From positions 62,001-126,000 of the forward strand of contig CALQLA020000006.1 in assembly GCA_943331295.2 (NCBI GenBank): 64,000 bases of DNA, given 5' to 3'. The notes below the pieces were generated by a model that saw only the letters and a list, made by a program, of their open reading frames with translations, was not told the DNA's origin and ran no database searches. The position numbers and the translations under genes were made by a program. Shown one piece after another: positions 37,524 through 46,113 of this stretch (position 1 is the stretch's first letter; every line of letters begins with the position of its first letter). The DNA is from Bordetella parapertussis. GTDB taxonomy: Bacteria; Pseudomonadota; Gammaproteobacteria; Burkholderiales; Casimicrobiaceae.

Positions 37524-39584
37524 ATGGCGCCCGCGCAGGACCTCGACACGTTGTGCATCAACACCATCCGCACGCTGTCGATCGACGCAGTGCAGGCGGC
37601 CAGTTCCGGGCACCCCGGCACGCCGATGGCGCTGGCCCCGCTCGTCTACACGGTCTGGAACCGGGTGCTGCGCTTCGATCCACGCGACCCGATCTGGCCC
37701 AATCGCGACCGCTTCGTGCTGTCGAACGGCCATGCGTCGATGCTTCTGTGGTCGGTGCTGCATCTCTCCGGCACGGTGGCGGTCGACGCCGACTACGAAA
37801 CGGTCGGCGCGCCGGCAGTCACGCTGGACGACATCCGGCGCTTCCGGCAACCGGGCAGCAAGGCGCCCGGCCACCCCGAGTACCACTGGGTTTCGGGCGT
37901 CGAGACGACGACGGGCCCCCTGGGCCAGGGCATCGCGAACAGCGTGGGCATGGCGATCGGGCAGCGATGGCTCGCCGCGCGCTACAACCGGCCGGGCTTC
38001 GCGCTGTTCGACTGCGACATCTACGCGGTGTGCGGCGACGGCTGCCTGATGGAGGGCGTCGGCGCGGAAGCCGCGTCGCTCGCGGGGCACCAGGGTCTCG
38101 ACAACCTCTGCTGGATCTACGACAACAATCACATCACGATCGAAGGCAGCACCCGGATCACGTTCACCGAGGACGTGACCACGCGCTTCCTCGCCTACGG
38201 CTGGAACGTGCTGCGGGTCGGCGACGCCAACGACGTCGAGCGCATCGAGGACGCGCTCGCCGTGTTCCGGGCGACGCGCGGGCGCCCGACGCTGATCGTG
38301 CTGGACAGCCACATCGGCTACGGCTCGCCGCACCGGCAGGACACCGCCGCCGCGCACGGCGAGCCCCTCGGCGCCGACGAGGTGCGGCTCACCAAGCGCG
38401 CCTACGGCTGGCCCGAGGACGCGCAGTTCCTGGTGCCCGATGGCGTCCGCGACCACTTCGCCGCCGGCATCGGCGCGCGCGGCGCAGAGGCGCACCGGCA
38501 GTGGGATGCGCTGTTCGCCGCGTACCGCGCCGCGTTTCCGCAAATGGCTGCCGAAGTCGACGCGATGCAGCGACGCGAATTGCCCGCCGGATGGGATCGC
38601 GGGCTGCCCGTGTTCCCGGCCGACGCGAAAGGCGTCGCCGGTCGCGACGCCTCGGGCCAGGTGCTGAACGTCCTTGCGCAGAACATCCCGTGGTTCCTGG
38701 GCGGGTCGGCCGACCTCGGCCCCTCGAACAAGACGACGCTGAAGTTCGACGGCGCCGGCGACCTGCAGCCCGAGACGCCGGCCGGCAGGAACCTGCACTT
38801 CGGCATCCGCGAACACGCGATGGGCGCGGTGCTGAACGGGCTATCGCTGTCCAAGCTGCGGCCGTTCGGCGCGACGTTCTTCATCTTCAGCGACTACCTT
38901 CGCCCCGCATTGCGGCTCTCCGCACTGATGGAACTGCCGGCGATCTTCGTGTTCACGCACGATGCGCTGGGCGACGGCGAGGACGGGCCGACGCACCAGC
39001 CGGTCGAGCAGCTCGCGTCGCTGCGCGCGGTGCCGGGCCTCACGCTGATGCGGCCGGGCGACGCCAACGAGGTGGTCGAGGCCTATCGCTGCGTGCTGCG
39101 GTTGAAGCACCGGCCGGCCGTGCTCGTACTGTCGCGGCAGGCGCTGCCGACGCTCGATCGTACCCGGTACGCGGCGGCAACCGGCGTCGCGCGCGGCGCC
39201 TACGTGCTGGCCGACGCCGCCGGTGGCGCGCCCGAGATCATCCTGATCGCGACCGGCAGCGAGCTTGCGCTGGCGGTTGCGGCCCACGAAACGCTCGTTG
39301 CCGGAGGCCCCCGCTGCCGCGTCGTGTCGATGCCGTCGTGGGACCTGTTCGAGCAGCAGGATGCCGCGTATCGCGAGAGCGTGCTCCCGGCCGCGGTCAC
39401 CCGCCGCATCGCGATCGAGCAGGCGTCGACGTTCGGCTGGGAGCGGTACGTGGGAAGCGCCGGCCGCGTCGTCGGCATGCACACCTTCGGCGCGTCGGCG
39501 CCGCTGGCGGCGCTGCAGCGGAAGTTCGGGTTCGAGCCCGAAGGCGTCGTCGCGATCGCGCGCGAACTGCTCGCCGCCGGCTGA
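37524..39584 (+). CDS. tkt: Transketolase
   Basis: Thiamine-diphosphate enzyme that transfers two-carbon ketol units between pentose, triose, tetrose and hexose phosphates. The 686-residue protein begins TIRTLSIDAVQAASSGHPGTPMALAPL and has the transketolase signature around SNGHASMLLWSVLHL, the ThDP/Mg motif CGDGCLMEGVGAEAASLAG, NNHITIEGST, and the transketolase_pyr domain with GGSADLGPSN and FGIREHAMGAVLNGL. The catalytic region HDALGDGEDGPTHQPVEQL precedes the C-terminal domain. The ATG at 37524 follows CGGAGACC. It is the last gene of the plus-strand carbohydrate run and converges on the cytochrome gene with a 19-base gap. Confidence 0.96.
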   Translation: MAPAQDLDTLCINTIRTLSIDAVQAASSGHPGTPMALAPLVYTVWNRVLRFDPRDPIWPNRDRFVLSNGHASMLLWSVLHLSGTVAVDADYETVGAPAVTLDDIRRFRQPGSKAPGHPEYHWVSGVETTTGPLGQGIANSVGMAIGQRWLAARYNRPGFALFDCDIYAVCGDGCLMEGVGAEAASLAGHQGLDNLCWIYDNNHITIEGSTRITFTEDVTTRFLAYGWNVLRVGDANDVERIEDALAVFRATRGRPTLIVLDSHIGYGSPHRQDTAAAHGEPLGADEVRLTKRAYGWPEDAQFLVPDGVRDHFAAGIGARGAEAHRQWDALFAAYRAAFPQMAAEVDAMQRRELPAGWDRGLPVFPADAKGVAGRDASGQVLNVLAQNIPWFLGGSADLGPSNKTTLKFDGAGDLQPETPAGRNLHFGIREHAMGAVLNGLSLSKLRPFGATFFIFSDYLRPALRLSALMELPAIFVFTHDALGDGEDGPTHQPVEQLASLRAVPGLTLMRPGDANEVVEAYRCVLRLKHRPAVLVLSRQALPTLDRTRYAAATGVARGAYVLADAAGGAPEIILIATGSELALAVAAHETLVAGGPRCRVVSMPSWDLFEQQDAAYRESVLPAAVTRRIAIEQASTFGWERYVGSAGRVVGMHTFGASAPLAALQRKFGFEPEGVVAIARELLAAG

Positions 39585-39603
39585 CCGCGCCGGCGCGGAT
39601 TCG

Positions 39604-40854
39604 CTACTTCAGCGACCGCCGCATCGCAGCGACGGCTTCGACGCTCACGTTGGTCGCGACGGTGTTGCCCCAGCTCGAGCGCACGTAGTTGGCGATGTCG
39701 GCGACACCCTTGTCGGTCAGCTGGCTCGCGAACCCGGGCATCGCGATGTACTTGCCCTGCGCCGGAACGCCGCCCAGCACGACTTTCAGGATGTCGGCCG
39801 CGTTCGGCGCCAGCACGACGCCGTTGCCCGCGAGCGGCGGGAACACGCCGGGGATGCCGCGGCCACCCGCCTGGTGGCAGCCGCCGCAGTGGTCGAGGTA
39901 CAGCGACGCTGCGGCCTGCTTGTCGGCCGCGGGCATTGCCCGCGCGGTGCGCAGCGGCGACGTCGCGGGAATCGCCTTGAGGTAGGTCGCCATCGCCTTG
40001 AGGTCGGCGTCGGTCATGTAGCGCATGCTGTTCTGCACGACTTCGGCCATCGGCCCCAGCGCGGTCGTCTTGCCCCGGAACTCGCCGGTCTTGAGGTAGG
40101 TCGCGATCTCGTCGACGGTCCACTCGCCCAAGCCGGTGTGGAGGTTCGACGACAGGTTGAGCGCGAACCACCCGTCGACCACCGCGCCGCTCATCGCCTT
40201 GCTCTTCTCGATGCCGCCCATGACGTCGCGCGGCGAATGGCAATCGCTGCAGTGGCCGAGGCCCTCGACCAGGTACGCGCCGCGGTTCCACTCGACCGTC
40301 TGCGTGATCTCGGGCTTGAAGCTGCCCTCGGAGAAGAACAGCTCGCGCCACGCCGCCATCGACCAGCGCTGGTTGAACGGGAAGTAAAGGTGGTTGGCGA
40401 CGACGGCGTTCTTCACCGGCTTCACGGTGCGCAGGTACGCGAAGATCGCGTCGATGTCCTCGCGCGTCACCCTGGTGTAGAAATCGTAGGGCATCACCGG
40501 ATACATGTCCTGCCCGTGCCGGTTCACGCCCGAGTGCATCGCCCGGTAGAAGTCGGCCTCGGTCCAGCGGCCGATGCCGGTATCGGGATCGGGCGTGATG
40601 TTGGGCGAGAGCATGTAGCCGAACGGCGTGTCGAGCTTGAGCCCGCCGGCGAACGGCGCGCCGCCGGGCGCGGTGTGGCAGGACACGCAGTCGCCGGCAC
40701 GGGCGAGGTACTCGCCGCGCTGGACCGGCGTGGGCGCCGGCGCCGCCGGCGGCTGCTGCGCCGAAACCGTCGCCGCCAGCGCCATCGCGGCGACCCATCC
40801 CGAGAGGACGCGAGTCCCGGCGGCGAGCGCCGGATTCAAGCTGCGTGATGCCAT
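39604..40854 (-). CDS. Tri-haem cytochrome c, membrane dehydrogenase electron-transfer subunit
   Basis: A 416-residue exported cytochrome with a signal peptide (cleavage near VSAQ) and three c-type haem sites, Cys56-x2-Cys59-His60, Cys202-x2-Cys205-His206 and Cys323-x2-Cys326-His327. The arrangement and sequence (RGEYLARAGDCVSCHTAPGG, GRWTEADFYRAMHSGV) match cytochrome subunits of alcohol, gluconate and other membrane dehydrogenases, which pass electrons from a periplasmic catalytic subunit to the ubiquinone pool. No partner is adjacent, but a Tat-linked GMC dehydrogenase with small subunit is encoded 2.5 kb away at 43321-45467 and would suit. The ATG at 40854 follows GAAAGGAA. Confidence 0.9.
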   Translation of the reverse strand: MASRSLNPALAAGTRVLSGWVAAMALAATVSAQQPPAAPAPTPVQRGEYLARAGDCVSCHTAPGGAPFAGGLKLDTPFGYMLSPNITPDPDTGIGRWTEADFYRAMHSGVNRHGQDMYPVMPYDFYTRVTREDIDAIFAYLRTVKPVKNAVVANHLYFPFNQRWSMAAWRELFFSEGSFKPEITQTVEWNRGAYLVEGLGHCSDCHSPRDVMGGIEKSKAMSGAVVDGWFALNLSSNLHTGLGEWTVDEIATYLKTGEFRGKTTALGPMAEVVQNSMRYMTDADLKAMATYLKAIPATSPLRTARAMPAADKQAAASLYLDHCGGCHQAGGRGIPGVFPPLAGNGVVLAPNAADILKVVLGGVPAQGKYIAMPGFASQLTDKGVADIANYVRSSWGNTVATNVSVEAVAAMRRSLK

Positions 40855-40985
40855 GAGCGGATTCCTTTCATCGCCGGATCGATACCGAGTCAAGCACGCG
40901 GCGCCCGCGCCGCATGCATGTGCCATGATACCGCGCCGCCGCGCCGTTCTTCGCGGCGCGCCCGCCCTCCACCCCGACATCGCCG

Positions 40986-41897
40986 ATGACTGCCACCGTT
41001 CCCGCTGCGACTCCTGCCGCCGTTCCCGCCGCCGGCGCGCCCGACGTCCGGGCCGGCTTCATCTACGGCTTCATCGGCGTCGCGGCATTCAGCGTGACGC
41101 TGCCGGCGACGCGCGCCGCGGTGGCCGCGCTCGACCCGGTGTTCGTCGGGCTGGGCCGCGCGGTCGTCGCCGCGGTGCTGGCGGCGATCGTGCTCCTCGT
41201 CACCCGCGCCCCGCTGCCGCGCCGCGCGCAGTGGCCGCGACTCGCCCTCGTCGCGGCCGGCGTGGTCGTCGGCTTCCCGCTGTTCTCCGCCTGGGCGATG
41301 CGCTACGTGCCCGCCGCGCACGGCGCCGTCGTCATCGGCGTGCTGCCGCTCGCCACCGCGGTGGCGGCGGCGATGATCGCGCACGAGCGACCCAGCCGGC
41401 GGTTCTGGATCAGCGCCGTGTTCGGCAGCCTGGTGGTCGTCGGCTTCGCGCTGTGGCAGGGCGGCGGCGCGCCGCATCCGGCCGATGCGCTGCTGCTCAT
41501 CTCCGTCGCGGCGGCCGCCGTCGGCTATGCGGAAGGCGGCCGGCTGTCGCGCACGCTGGGCGGCTGGCAGGTGATCTGCTGGGCGCTGGTGCTGGCGGCG
41601 CCGTTCATCGCGCTGCCCGCGTGGTGGGCGATGGACGGCCGCATCGCGACGGCGCCGGCCTCGGCGTGGGCCGGCTTCGCGTACGTCAGCACCGTCAGCA
41701 TGTTCCTCGGCTTCTTCGCCTGGTACCGCGGGCTGGCGCTGGGAGGCATCGCGGCCGTCGGGCAGGTCCAGTTGCTGCAGCCCTTCCTGACGATCCTCGC
41801 GTCGGCACTGCTCCTCGGCGAGGCGATCGACGCGGCGACGGTGATCGCGGCCGCGCTTGTCATCGCCTCCATCGCCATCGGCCGCCGCCGGCGCTAG
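40986..41897 (+). CDS. EamA/DMT-family inner-membrane exporter
   Basis: A 303-residue protein with ten predicted transmembrane helices in two EamA repeats (about residues 25-155 and 165-300), the usual layout of the drug/metabolite transporter superfamily. The start of the first repeat is AGFIYGFIGVAAFSVTLPATRAAVA; the second ends with GQVQLLQPFLTILASALLLGE. Substrates of the family range from amino acids to metabolites and cannot be inferred here. An Ala/Pro-rich cytoplasmic N-terminus precedes helix 1. It diverges from the cytochrome gene. Confidence 0.85.
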   Translation: MTATVPAATPAAVPAAGAPDVRAGFIYGFIGVAAFSVTLPATRAAVAALDPVFVGLGRAVVAAVLAAIVLLVTRAPLPRRAQWPRLALVAAGVVVGFPLFSAWAMRYVPAAHGAVVIGVLPLATAVAAAMIAHERPSRRFWISAVFGSLVVVGFALWQGGGAPHPADALLLISVAAAAVGYAEGGRLSRTLGGWQVICWALVLAAPFIALPAWWAMDGRIATAPASAWAGFAYVSTVSMFLGFFAWYRGLALGGIAAVGQVQLLQPFLTILASALLLGEAIDAATVIAAALVIASIAIGRRRR

Positions 41898-41961
41898 GGC
41901 GGCGCGCGAGCCCCGCTGCCGACGTTTCGCTATACTCCGGCGTCGTCAAGGAGGATGCCCC

Positions 41962-42252
41962 ATGGCCCGGCTCGAGATTGCCAAGAAGCATGCGCTGAAC
42001 CACAAGCACGCGAAGGAAGCGGCGCAGAAGGTCGCGGACGACCTCAAGGAACGCTTCGAGCTCAACTACGCGTGGAAGGGCAACGCGATCGAATTCGAGC
42101 GCCCCGGACTTTCCGGCACGATGGTGGTGAGCAAGGACGAGGTGCGCCTCAAGTGCGAACTGGGGATGCTGCTCAGCCTGCTGAGGCCGAAGCTCGAGGC
42201 CGAGATTCACAAGGAATTCGACAAGCGCTTCGGGAAGACGGCCGCGGCCTGA
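41962..42252 (+). CDS. PHA-system family protein (PHA_gran_rgn)
   Basis: A 96-residue protein of the polyhydroxyalkanoic acid system family (TIGR02610/PF09650-like), found next to PHA genes in many proteobacteria. It contains HALNHKHAKEAAQKVADDLKERF, YAWKGNAIEFERPGLSGTMVV and ELGMLLSLLRPKLEAEIHKEF. The exact role is unknown, though association with PHA granules is presumed from context. An AAGGAGG box lies seven to thirteen bases before the ATG; TATACT at 41931-41936 is a likely -10. No PHA synthase gene is in this window. Confidence 0.85.
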   Translation: MARLEIAKKHALNHKHAKEAAQKVADDLKERFELNYAWKGNAIEFERPGLSGTMVVSKDEVRLKCELGMLLSLLRPKLEAEIHKEFDKRFGKTAAA

Positions 42253-42330
42253 GACAAGGGCCCCCACGCTCGCTTCGCTCGCTGCCCCCCGAGGGGGCGC
42301 AGTCCTTCCCTTGGGACGGCCCGGCGGGAA
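42253..42330. repeat. GC-rich palindromic repeat between converging genes
   Basis: GCCCCCACGCTCGCTTCGCTCGCTG followed by a CCCCCC-GA-GGGGGC hairpin and a GGACGGCCCGGCGGGAAGGAC tail. This is the sort of extragenic repeat often seen in Burkholderiales genomes. A shortened copy of its first part (GGCCCCCACGCTCGC) is at 21546-21560. It lies between the PHA-region gene and the opposing FFLEELY gene and could terminate both. Confidence 0.65.
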
Positions 42331-42353
42331 GGACGGCAGCGATGATCCAGGCG

Positions 42354-43067
42354 TTAAACCCGGCGCTGCGGCGCCGGGAACGGCGCATCGTTCCCCGCGA
42401 AGATCGCATCGAGCAACGCCGTCTCGCGGGCCGCGATCGTGGCCAGGAACTCGTCGGCGCCGCCCATGCGGCGGAACGCATCGAACCCACGCTCCAGGAA
42501 ATCGTGCAGAACCAACATTCCGGCGACCCGCGCCGGCTGCCGCATCATCGTCAGCGCCGCGCGGATGAACGGCATCTTCACGAACCGGTCGAGCGCGGCG
42601 CCGATGTCCGTGGTGAGGCTCACCTGCCGGTCGCGGCCGGAGCGGTTGCCGACCCGCCGGAACGCCGCGCAGTACTCGGCCACCGTGAACGTGCCGTCGG
42701 CGCGCGGCAGGCAGGCGAGCAGCGCCTGGTCGAACTCCTGCGCCAGCGCGTTGAGTTCCATCGCCTCGGCGAGCGTCGCGATCACCCGCTCGGGCAGCAT
42801 CCGGACCAGCATCGGCACAACGCGGGCGACGTCGGCGTCGCGCCGAGCGAAGTTGTCGCCGCCGTACAGGTCGGTCTCGAAGAAGACGACGGCCGCCGCG
42901 TAGCGCGGCTTGCGCTCGAGGTCGGCGTAGGTCTCCCCCAGCCGGCACGCCTGCCATGCGGCGATCCGCGTGAGCGCGAGATCGAGCGCCGGGTCGACGT
43001 TGCGCTGGGCGTGCAGGCGCGCGACACGATCGAGTTCGCGGATCAGCTCGGCCTGGGCGGCGTGCAT
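42354..43067 (-). CDS. FFLEELY-motif protein
   Basis: A 237-residue cytosolic, mainly helical protein of the betaproteobacterial family named for an FFLEELY motif; here the motif reads FFETDLYGGDNFARRDADVARVVP (residues about 61-84). The conserved continuation ALAEAMELNALAQEFDQAL follows. Function unknown. The ATG at 43067 is chosen because the family begins near HAAQAELIRELDRV; an in-frame GTG at 43181 would add 38 unconserved residues, and neither has a good ribosome-binding site. It converges on the PHA-region gene and diverges from the GMC operon. Confidence 0.75.
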   Translation of the reverse strand: MHAAQAELIRELDRVARLHAQRNVDPALDLALTRIAAWQACRLGETYADLERKPRYAAAVVFFETDLYGGDNFARRDADVARVVPMLVRMLPERVIATLAEAMELNALAQEFDQALLACLPRADGTFTVAEYCAAFRRVGNRSGRDRQVSLTTDIGAALDRFVKMPFIRAALTMMRQPARVAGMLVLHDFLERGFDAFRRMGGADEFLATIAARETALLDAIFAGNDAPFPAPQRRV

Positions 43068-43214
43068 GGTGTCGGGAGGGAAGAAGGCATCGGGGGGCGT
43101 TCGGCGGCGCGCCGGTGCGCGCGACCTCTGCTTTCCGTCGCGCGCGGCGACGACGATCAGCTTCAGTCTAGCGGAGTGCACCGCGCGCCGCGAGCCTCCA
43201 CCGCTCGATTAGAT

Positions 43215-43244
43215 TGTTTGCTCTAGAGCCGCGGGCTAGATTGG
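43215..43244 (+). promoter_or_regulatory. Bipartite upstream element, copy 1 (GMC operon)
   Basis: TGTTTGCTCTAGAG, six bases, GCTAGATTGG. The same element with the same spacing occurs at 45501-45530 before the phasin gene. It may be a promoter (TTGCTC and TAGATT, 13 bases apart) or an operator with the CTCTAGAG palindrome. It ends 76 bases before the ATG of the GMC small subunit. Confidence 0.6.
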
Positions 43245-43320
43245 AAATCCCGCAGGACGCGCCATCGGGCGCGCGCGGTGCTGCGCCCGCCGTTGCGGCA
43301 AGCCGTGTCCCGTCGTGCCC

Positions 43321-43857
43321 ATGACCACTCGTCGCACCTTCCTCGTTGTCGGCCTGGCCGGCGGCGCCGCCCTGACCGCAGCCTGGTGGCTGCGCGGCCG
43401 GCCCGGGCAGGACGCTTGGCCCGAGGCGTTCGCGCCGCTCGCCAGCCTCGATGCCGAGGCGCCGGCGATCGTGGCGGCCATTGCGCGCGCGCTGCTCGAC
43501 GGCGCACTGCCGGCAACGCCGCAGGAACAGGCGACCGCGGTCGCCACCACGGTGGGCAGTGTCGCCAGGGCCGTGAGCGGACTGCCGCCCGCGGCGCAAA
43601 AGGAGCTGGGCGAGCTGTTCGCGTTGCTCGGGCTCGCGCCGACGCGGATCGCGCTGGCGCGGGTGACCGCGCCCTGGGCCGAGGCGAGCGTTGCGTCGGT
43701 CGGCGCCTTCCTCGATCGCTGGCGGGCGAGCGACTGGCAATTGCAGCGCGCCGCCTACGACGCCATGCACCAGCTCGTGTTCGCCGCCTGGTACGGCAAC
43801 CCGGGCGCCTGGCCCGCGATCGGCTACCCCGGCCCGCCGACGGGCGTGCTCGCATGA
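43321..43857 (+). CDS. Tat-signal small subunit of a GMC dehydrogenase
   Basis: A 178-residue protein with a twin-arginine signal (MTTRRTFLVVGLAGGAA) and an all-alpha remainder that resembles gluconate-2-dehydrogenase subunit 3-like proteins: FAPLASLDAEAPAIVAAIARALLDG, then LPPAAQKELGELFALLGL and the C-terminal YDAMHQLVFAAWYGNPGAWPAIGYPGPP. Such subunits escort a cofactor-loaded GMC flavoprotein without its own signal through the Tat pathway. The last codons overlap the start of the GMC gene as ATGA, showing translational coupling. The ATG at 43321 is preferred to a GTG two codons upstream. Confidence 0.82.
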   Translation: MTTRRTFLVVGLAGGAALTAAWWLRGRPGQDAWPEAFAPLASLDAEAPAIVAAIARALLDGALPATPQEQATAVATTVGSVARAVSGLPPAAQKELGELFALLGLAPTRIALARVTAPWAEASVASVGAFLDRWRASDWQLQRAAYDAMHQLVFAAWYGNPGAWPAIGYPGPPTGVLA

Positions 43858-45467
43858 CGGCGAAGCCCCTGCTGCCGGATCCGTTCCGCGAAGGCCTCGC
43901 GCGCGGCTGGAACGTCATCGACGCCTCGGCGATCGCGGGCGACGCCGTGCTCGAGGCCGACGTCGCGATCGTGGGCAGCGGCGCCGGCGGCGGCACCGCT
44001 GCCGACATCCTGACGGCCGCCGGGCTCTCGGTGATCATGGTCGAGGAAGGCCCGCTGCGCACCTCCACCGACTTCCGGATGCGAGAGTCCGACGCCTACC
44101 CGGACCTTTACCAGGAGTCCGCGGCGAGGAAGACCGCGGACAAGGCGATCAACATCCTGCAGGGCCGCTGCGTCGGCGGGGGCACGACCGTGAACTGGAC
44201 GAGCTCGTTCCGCACGCCGCCGGCGACGCTCAAGGCGTGGGCGCGCGACTACGGTCTCGGCGACTTCTCGGCCGACGAACTCGCGCCGTGGTTCGAGCGG
44301 ATGGAAGCGAAGCTGTCGATCGCGCCCTGGCAGGTCGCGCCGAACGCGAACAACGAAACGCTCGCGATCGGCGCCGCGAAGATCGGCATCCCTGCGGCGG
44401 AGATTCGGCGCAACGTGAAGGGCTGCTGGAACCTCGGCTACTGCGGCATGGGCTGCCCGACGAATGCCAAGCAGTCGATGCTGGTGACCACGATCCCCGC
44501 CGCGCTCGAGCGCGGGGCGACGCTCGTCGTCCGCGTCCGCGCGGAGAAGTTCGTTCTGGACGGCAGCCGCGTAAGCTCGCTGCAGTGCGTCGCGATGGAC
44601 GCGCGGGGCGTGCGGCCCACCGCGCGGACGATCACGGTGCGCGCGCGGACCTTCATCGCAGCCGGCGGCGCGATCGGCACGCCGGGCCTGCTGCTCAGGA
44701 GCCGCGTTCCGGATCCGAACGGGCTGATCGGGCGGCGCACGTTCCTGCACCCGACGGTGGTCTCGGTGGCCCGGATGCCCGCACGGATCGACCCGTTCGC
44801 GGGCGCGCCGCAGACCGTCTACTCGGATCACTTCCTCGACACGCTGCCGCCGGAAGGGCCGGTCGGCTACAAGCTCGAGGCTCCGCCGGTGCATCCGATC
44901 CTCGGCGCGATCACCGTGCCGAGCCACGGCCCCGCCCACGCCGAATGGATGCGGGAGCTCCCGCACCTGCAAGTGGTCATCGCGCTGCTGCGCGACGGCT
45001 TCCACCCCGACAGCCCGGGCGGCACCGTGGCGCTGCGCAGCGACGGCACGCCGGTGCTCGACTACCCGTTGACGCCCTACCTGTGGGACGGCGCGCGCCG
45101 CGCCCTGCTGTCGATGGCCGAGATCCAGTTCGCGGCCGGTGCCACGCGCGTGATGCCGGTCCACGGCGCCGGCGCCGCGTACACCGGCTGGACAGCCGCG
45201 CGCAAGGCGATCGCCGACTACGCGCTGGCGCCGCTCGCGACGCCGGTCGTCAGCGCGCACGTGATGGGCGGCTGCCCGTTCGGCAGCGACCCGAAGCGCG
45301 CGGTGGTCGACCAGGAGGGCCGCAGCCATCACGTCGAGAACCTTTACGTCCTCGACGGCTCGCTGTTCCCCACGTCGATCGGCGCGAATCCACAGCTTTC
45401 GATCTACGGCATCGTCGCCCGTCTCGCCGACGCGCTCGCGACACGTCTGGCCGCGACGCCGCGCTGA
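43854..45467 (+). CDS. GMC-family FAD oxidoreductase, long-chain-alcohol-oxidase-like
   Basis: A 537-residue glucose-methanol-choline flavoprotein. The FAD-binding fold begins VAIVGSGAGGGTAADI (residues 38-53); GRCVGGGTTVNWTSSFRTPP, CGMGCPTNAKQSML and IAAGGAIGTPGLLLRS follow, and the catalytic C-terminal region has SAHVMGGCPFGSD and PTSIGANPQLSIYGI. The GGGTTVNW and Cys-rich segments are those of long-chain fatty-alcohol oxidases and related alcohol dehydrogenases, so a fatty alcohol or other hydrophobic alcohol is the likely substrate. It has no signal; export would rely on the Tat subunit encoded just upstream. The cytochrome c at 39604 could accept the electrons. Confidence 0.85.
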   Translation: MTAKPLLPDPFREGLARGWNVIDASAIAGDAVLEADVAIVGSGAGGGTAADILTAAGLSVIMVEEGPLRTSTDFRMRESDAYPDLYQESAARKTADKAINILQGRCVGGGTTVNWTSSFRTPPATLKAWARDYGLGDFSADELAPWFERMEAKLSIAPWQVAPNANNETLAIGAAKIGIPAAEIRRNVKGCWNLGYCGMGCPTNAKQSMLVTTIPAALERGATLVVRVRAEKFVLDGSRVSSLQCVAMDARGVRPTARTITVRARTFIAAGGAIGTPGLLLRSRVPDPNGLIGRRTFLHPTVVSVARMPARIDPFAGAPQTVYSDHFLDTLPPEGPVGYKLEAPPVHPILGAITVPSHGPAHAEWMRELPHLQVVIALLRDGFHPDSPGGTVALRSDGTPVLDYPLTPYLWDGARRALLSMAEIQFAAGATRVMPVHGAGAAYTGWTAARKAIADYALAPLATPVVSAHVMGGCPFGSDPKRAVVDQEGRSHHVENLYVLDGSLFPTSIGANPQLSIYGIVARLADALATRLAATPR

Positions 45468-45500
45468 GTACCACCCCGGAAGCCCGCGCGCCGTTTAGTG

Positions 45501-45530
45501 TGTTTGCTCTAGAGAACCCCGCTACAGTGG
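45501..45530 (+). promoter_or_regulatory. Bipartite upstream element, copy 2 (phasin gene)
   Basis: TGTTTGCTCTAGAG, six bases, GCTACAGTGG; 22 of the 24 specified bases match copy 1 at 43215, while the six spacer bases differ. It ends 52 bases before the phasin ATG. The identical placement upstream of two different transcription units supports a shared promoter or regulator site. Confidence 0.6.
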
Positions 45531-45582
45531 TCCTATTCGCCGGGTTGCCCGCGATGTCCAACCGATCAATCAGGAGACCTTC

Positions 45583-46053
45583 ATGCTGAAGCAAGCGTCC
45601 GCCAATTTCACCCCCTTCCAGTTCGGCGAAGATGCCCTCGCCGCCTCGCGTCAGGTCTGGCTTGCGAGCCTCGGCGCCGCTGCCGTGACGCGTGACTGGG
45701 TTTCCACCGAAGCCCGCCAGGCGTTCAAGTCGCTGGTCAAGGAAGGCACGGTGGTTGAATCGCGCGCCGTGACGTTCGTCGGCGACCAGATCGAAGTCTC
45801 GGTCAATCGCGCGAACACGATCTGGAAACACACGCGCAGCACCGTCGAGGCGTCCGTCAAGCAGGCCGCCGAGACCGCCGTCGCGCTGGCCCAGCAGGCG
45901 CTGCCGAAGTCGCTGCCGAAGATCGACCTCGGCATCGCGAAGCCGGCCCGTGCCCGGAAGACCGTCGCCAAGGCCGTCAGGCCGGCACGCACCCGCGTCG
46001 CGAAGGTCGCGAAGAAGGCGAAGCGCGCCGTCAAGACCACCGCGAAGCGCTGA
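45583..46053 (+). CDS. Phasin-family granule-associated protein
   Basis: A 156-residue amphipathic protein. The first 110 residues form the phasin helices (NFTPFQFGEDALAASRQVWLASLGAAA, then VNRANTIWKHTRSTVEASVKQAAETAV); the C-terminal 45 residues are a Lys/Ala/Arg-rich tail (KAVRPARTRVAKVAKKAKRAV) like the DNA-binding tails of PhaF/PhaP-type proteins. It should coat PHA or neutral-lipid inclusions and may tie them to the nucleoid. It has a GGAGACC ribosome-binding site and the bipartite element upstream. A second phasin-like protein is encoded at 51819-52379. Confidence 0.85.
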   Translation: MLKQASANFTPFQFGEDALAASRQVWLASLGAAAVTRDWVSTEARQAFKSLVKEGTVVESRAVTFVGDQIEVSVNRANTIWKHTRSTVEASVKQAAETAVALAQQALPKSLPKIDLGIAKPARARKTVAKAVRPARTRVAKVAKKAKRAVKTTAKR

Positions 46054-46113
46054 CCAACGCGGTAGAATCCCCGTACAGGCTTCACTACCTAAAATAACGC
46101 AGCGAGGAGGTCC

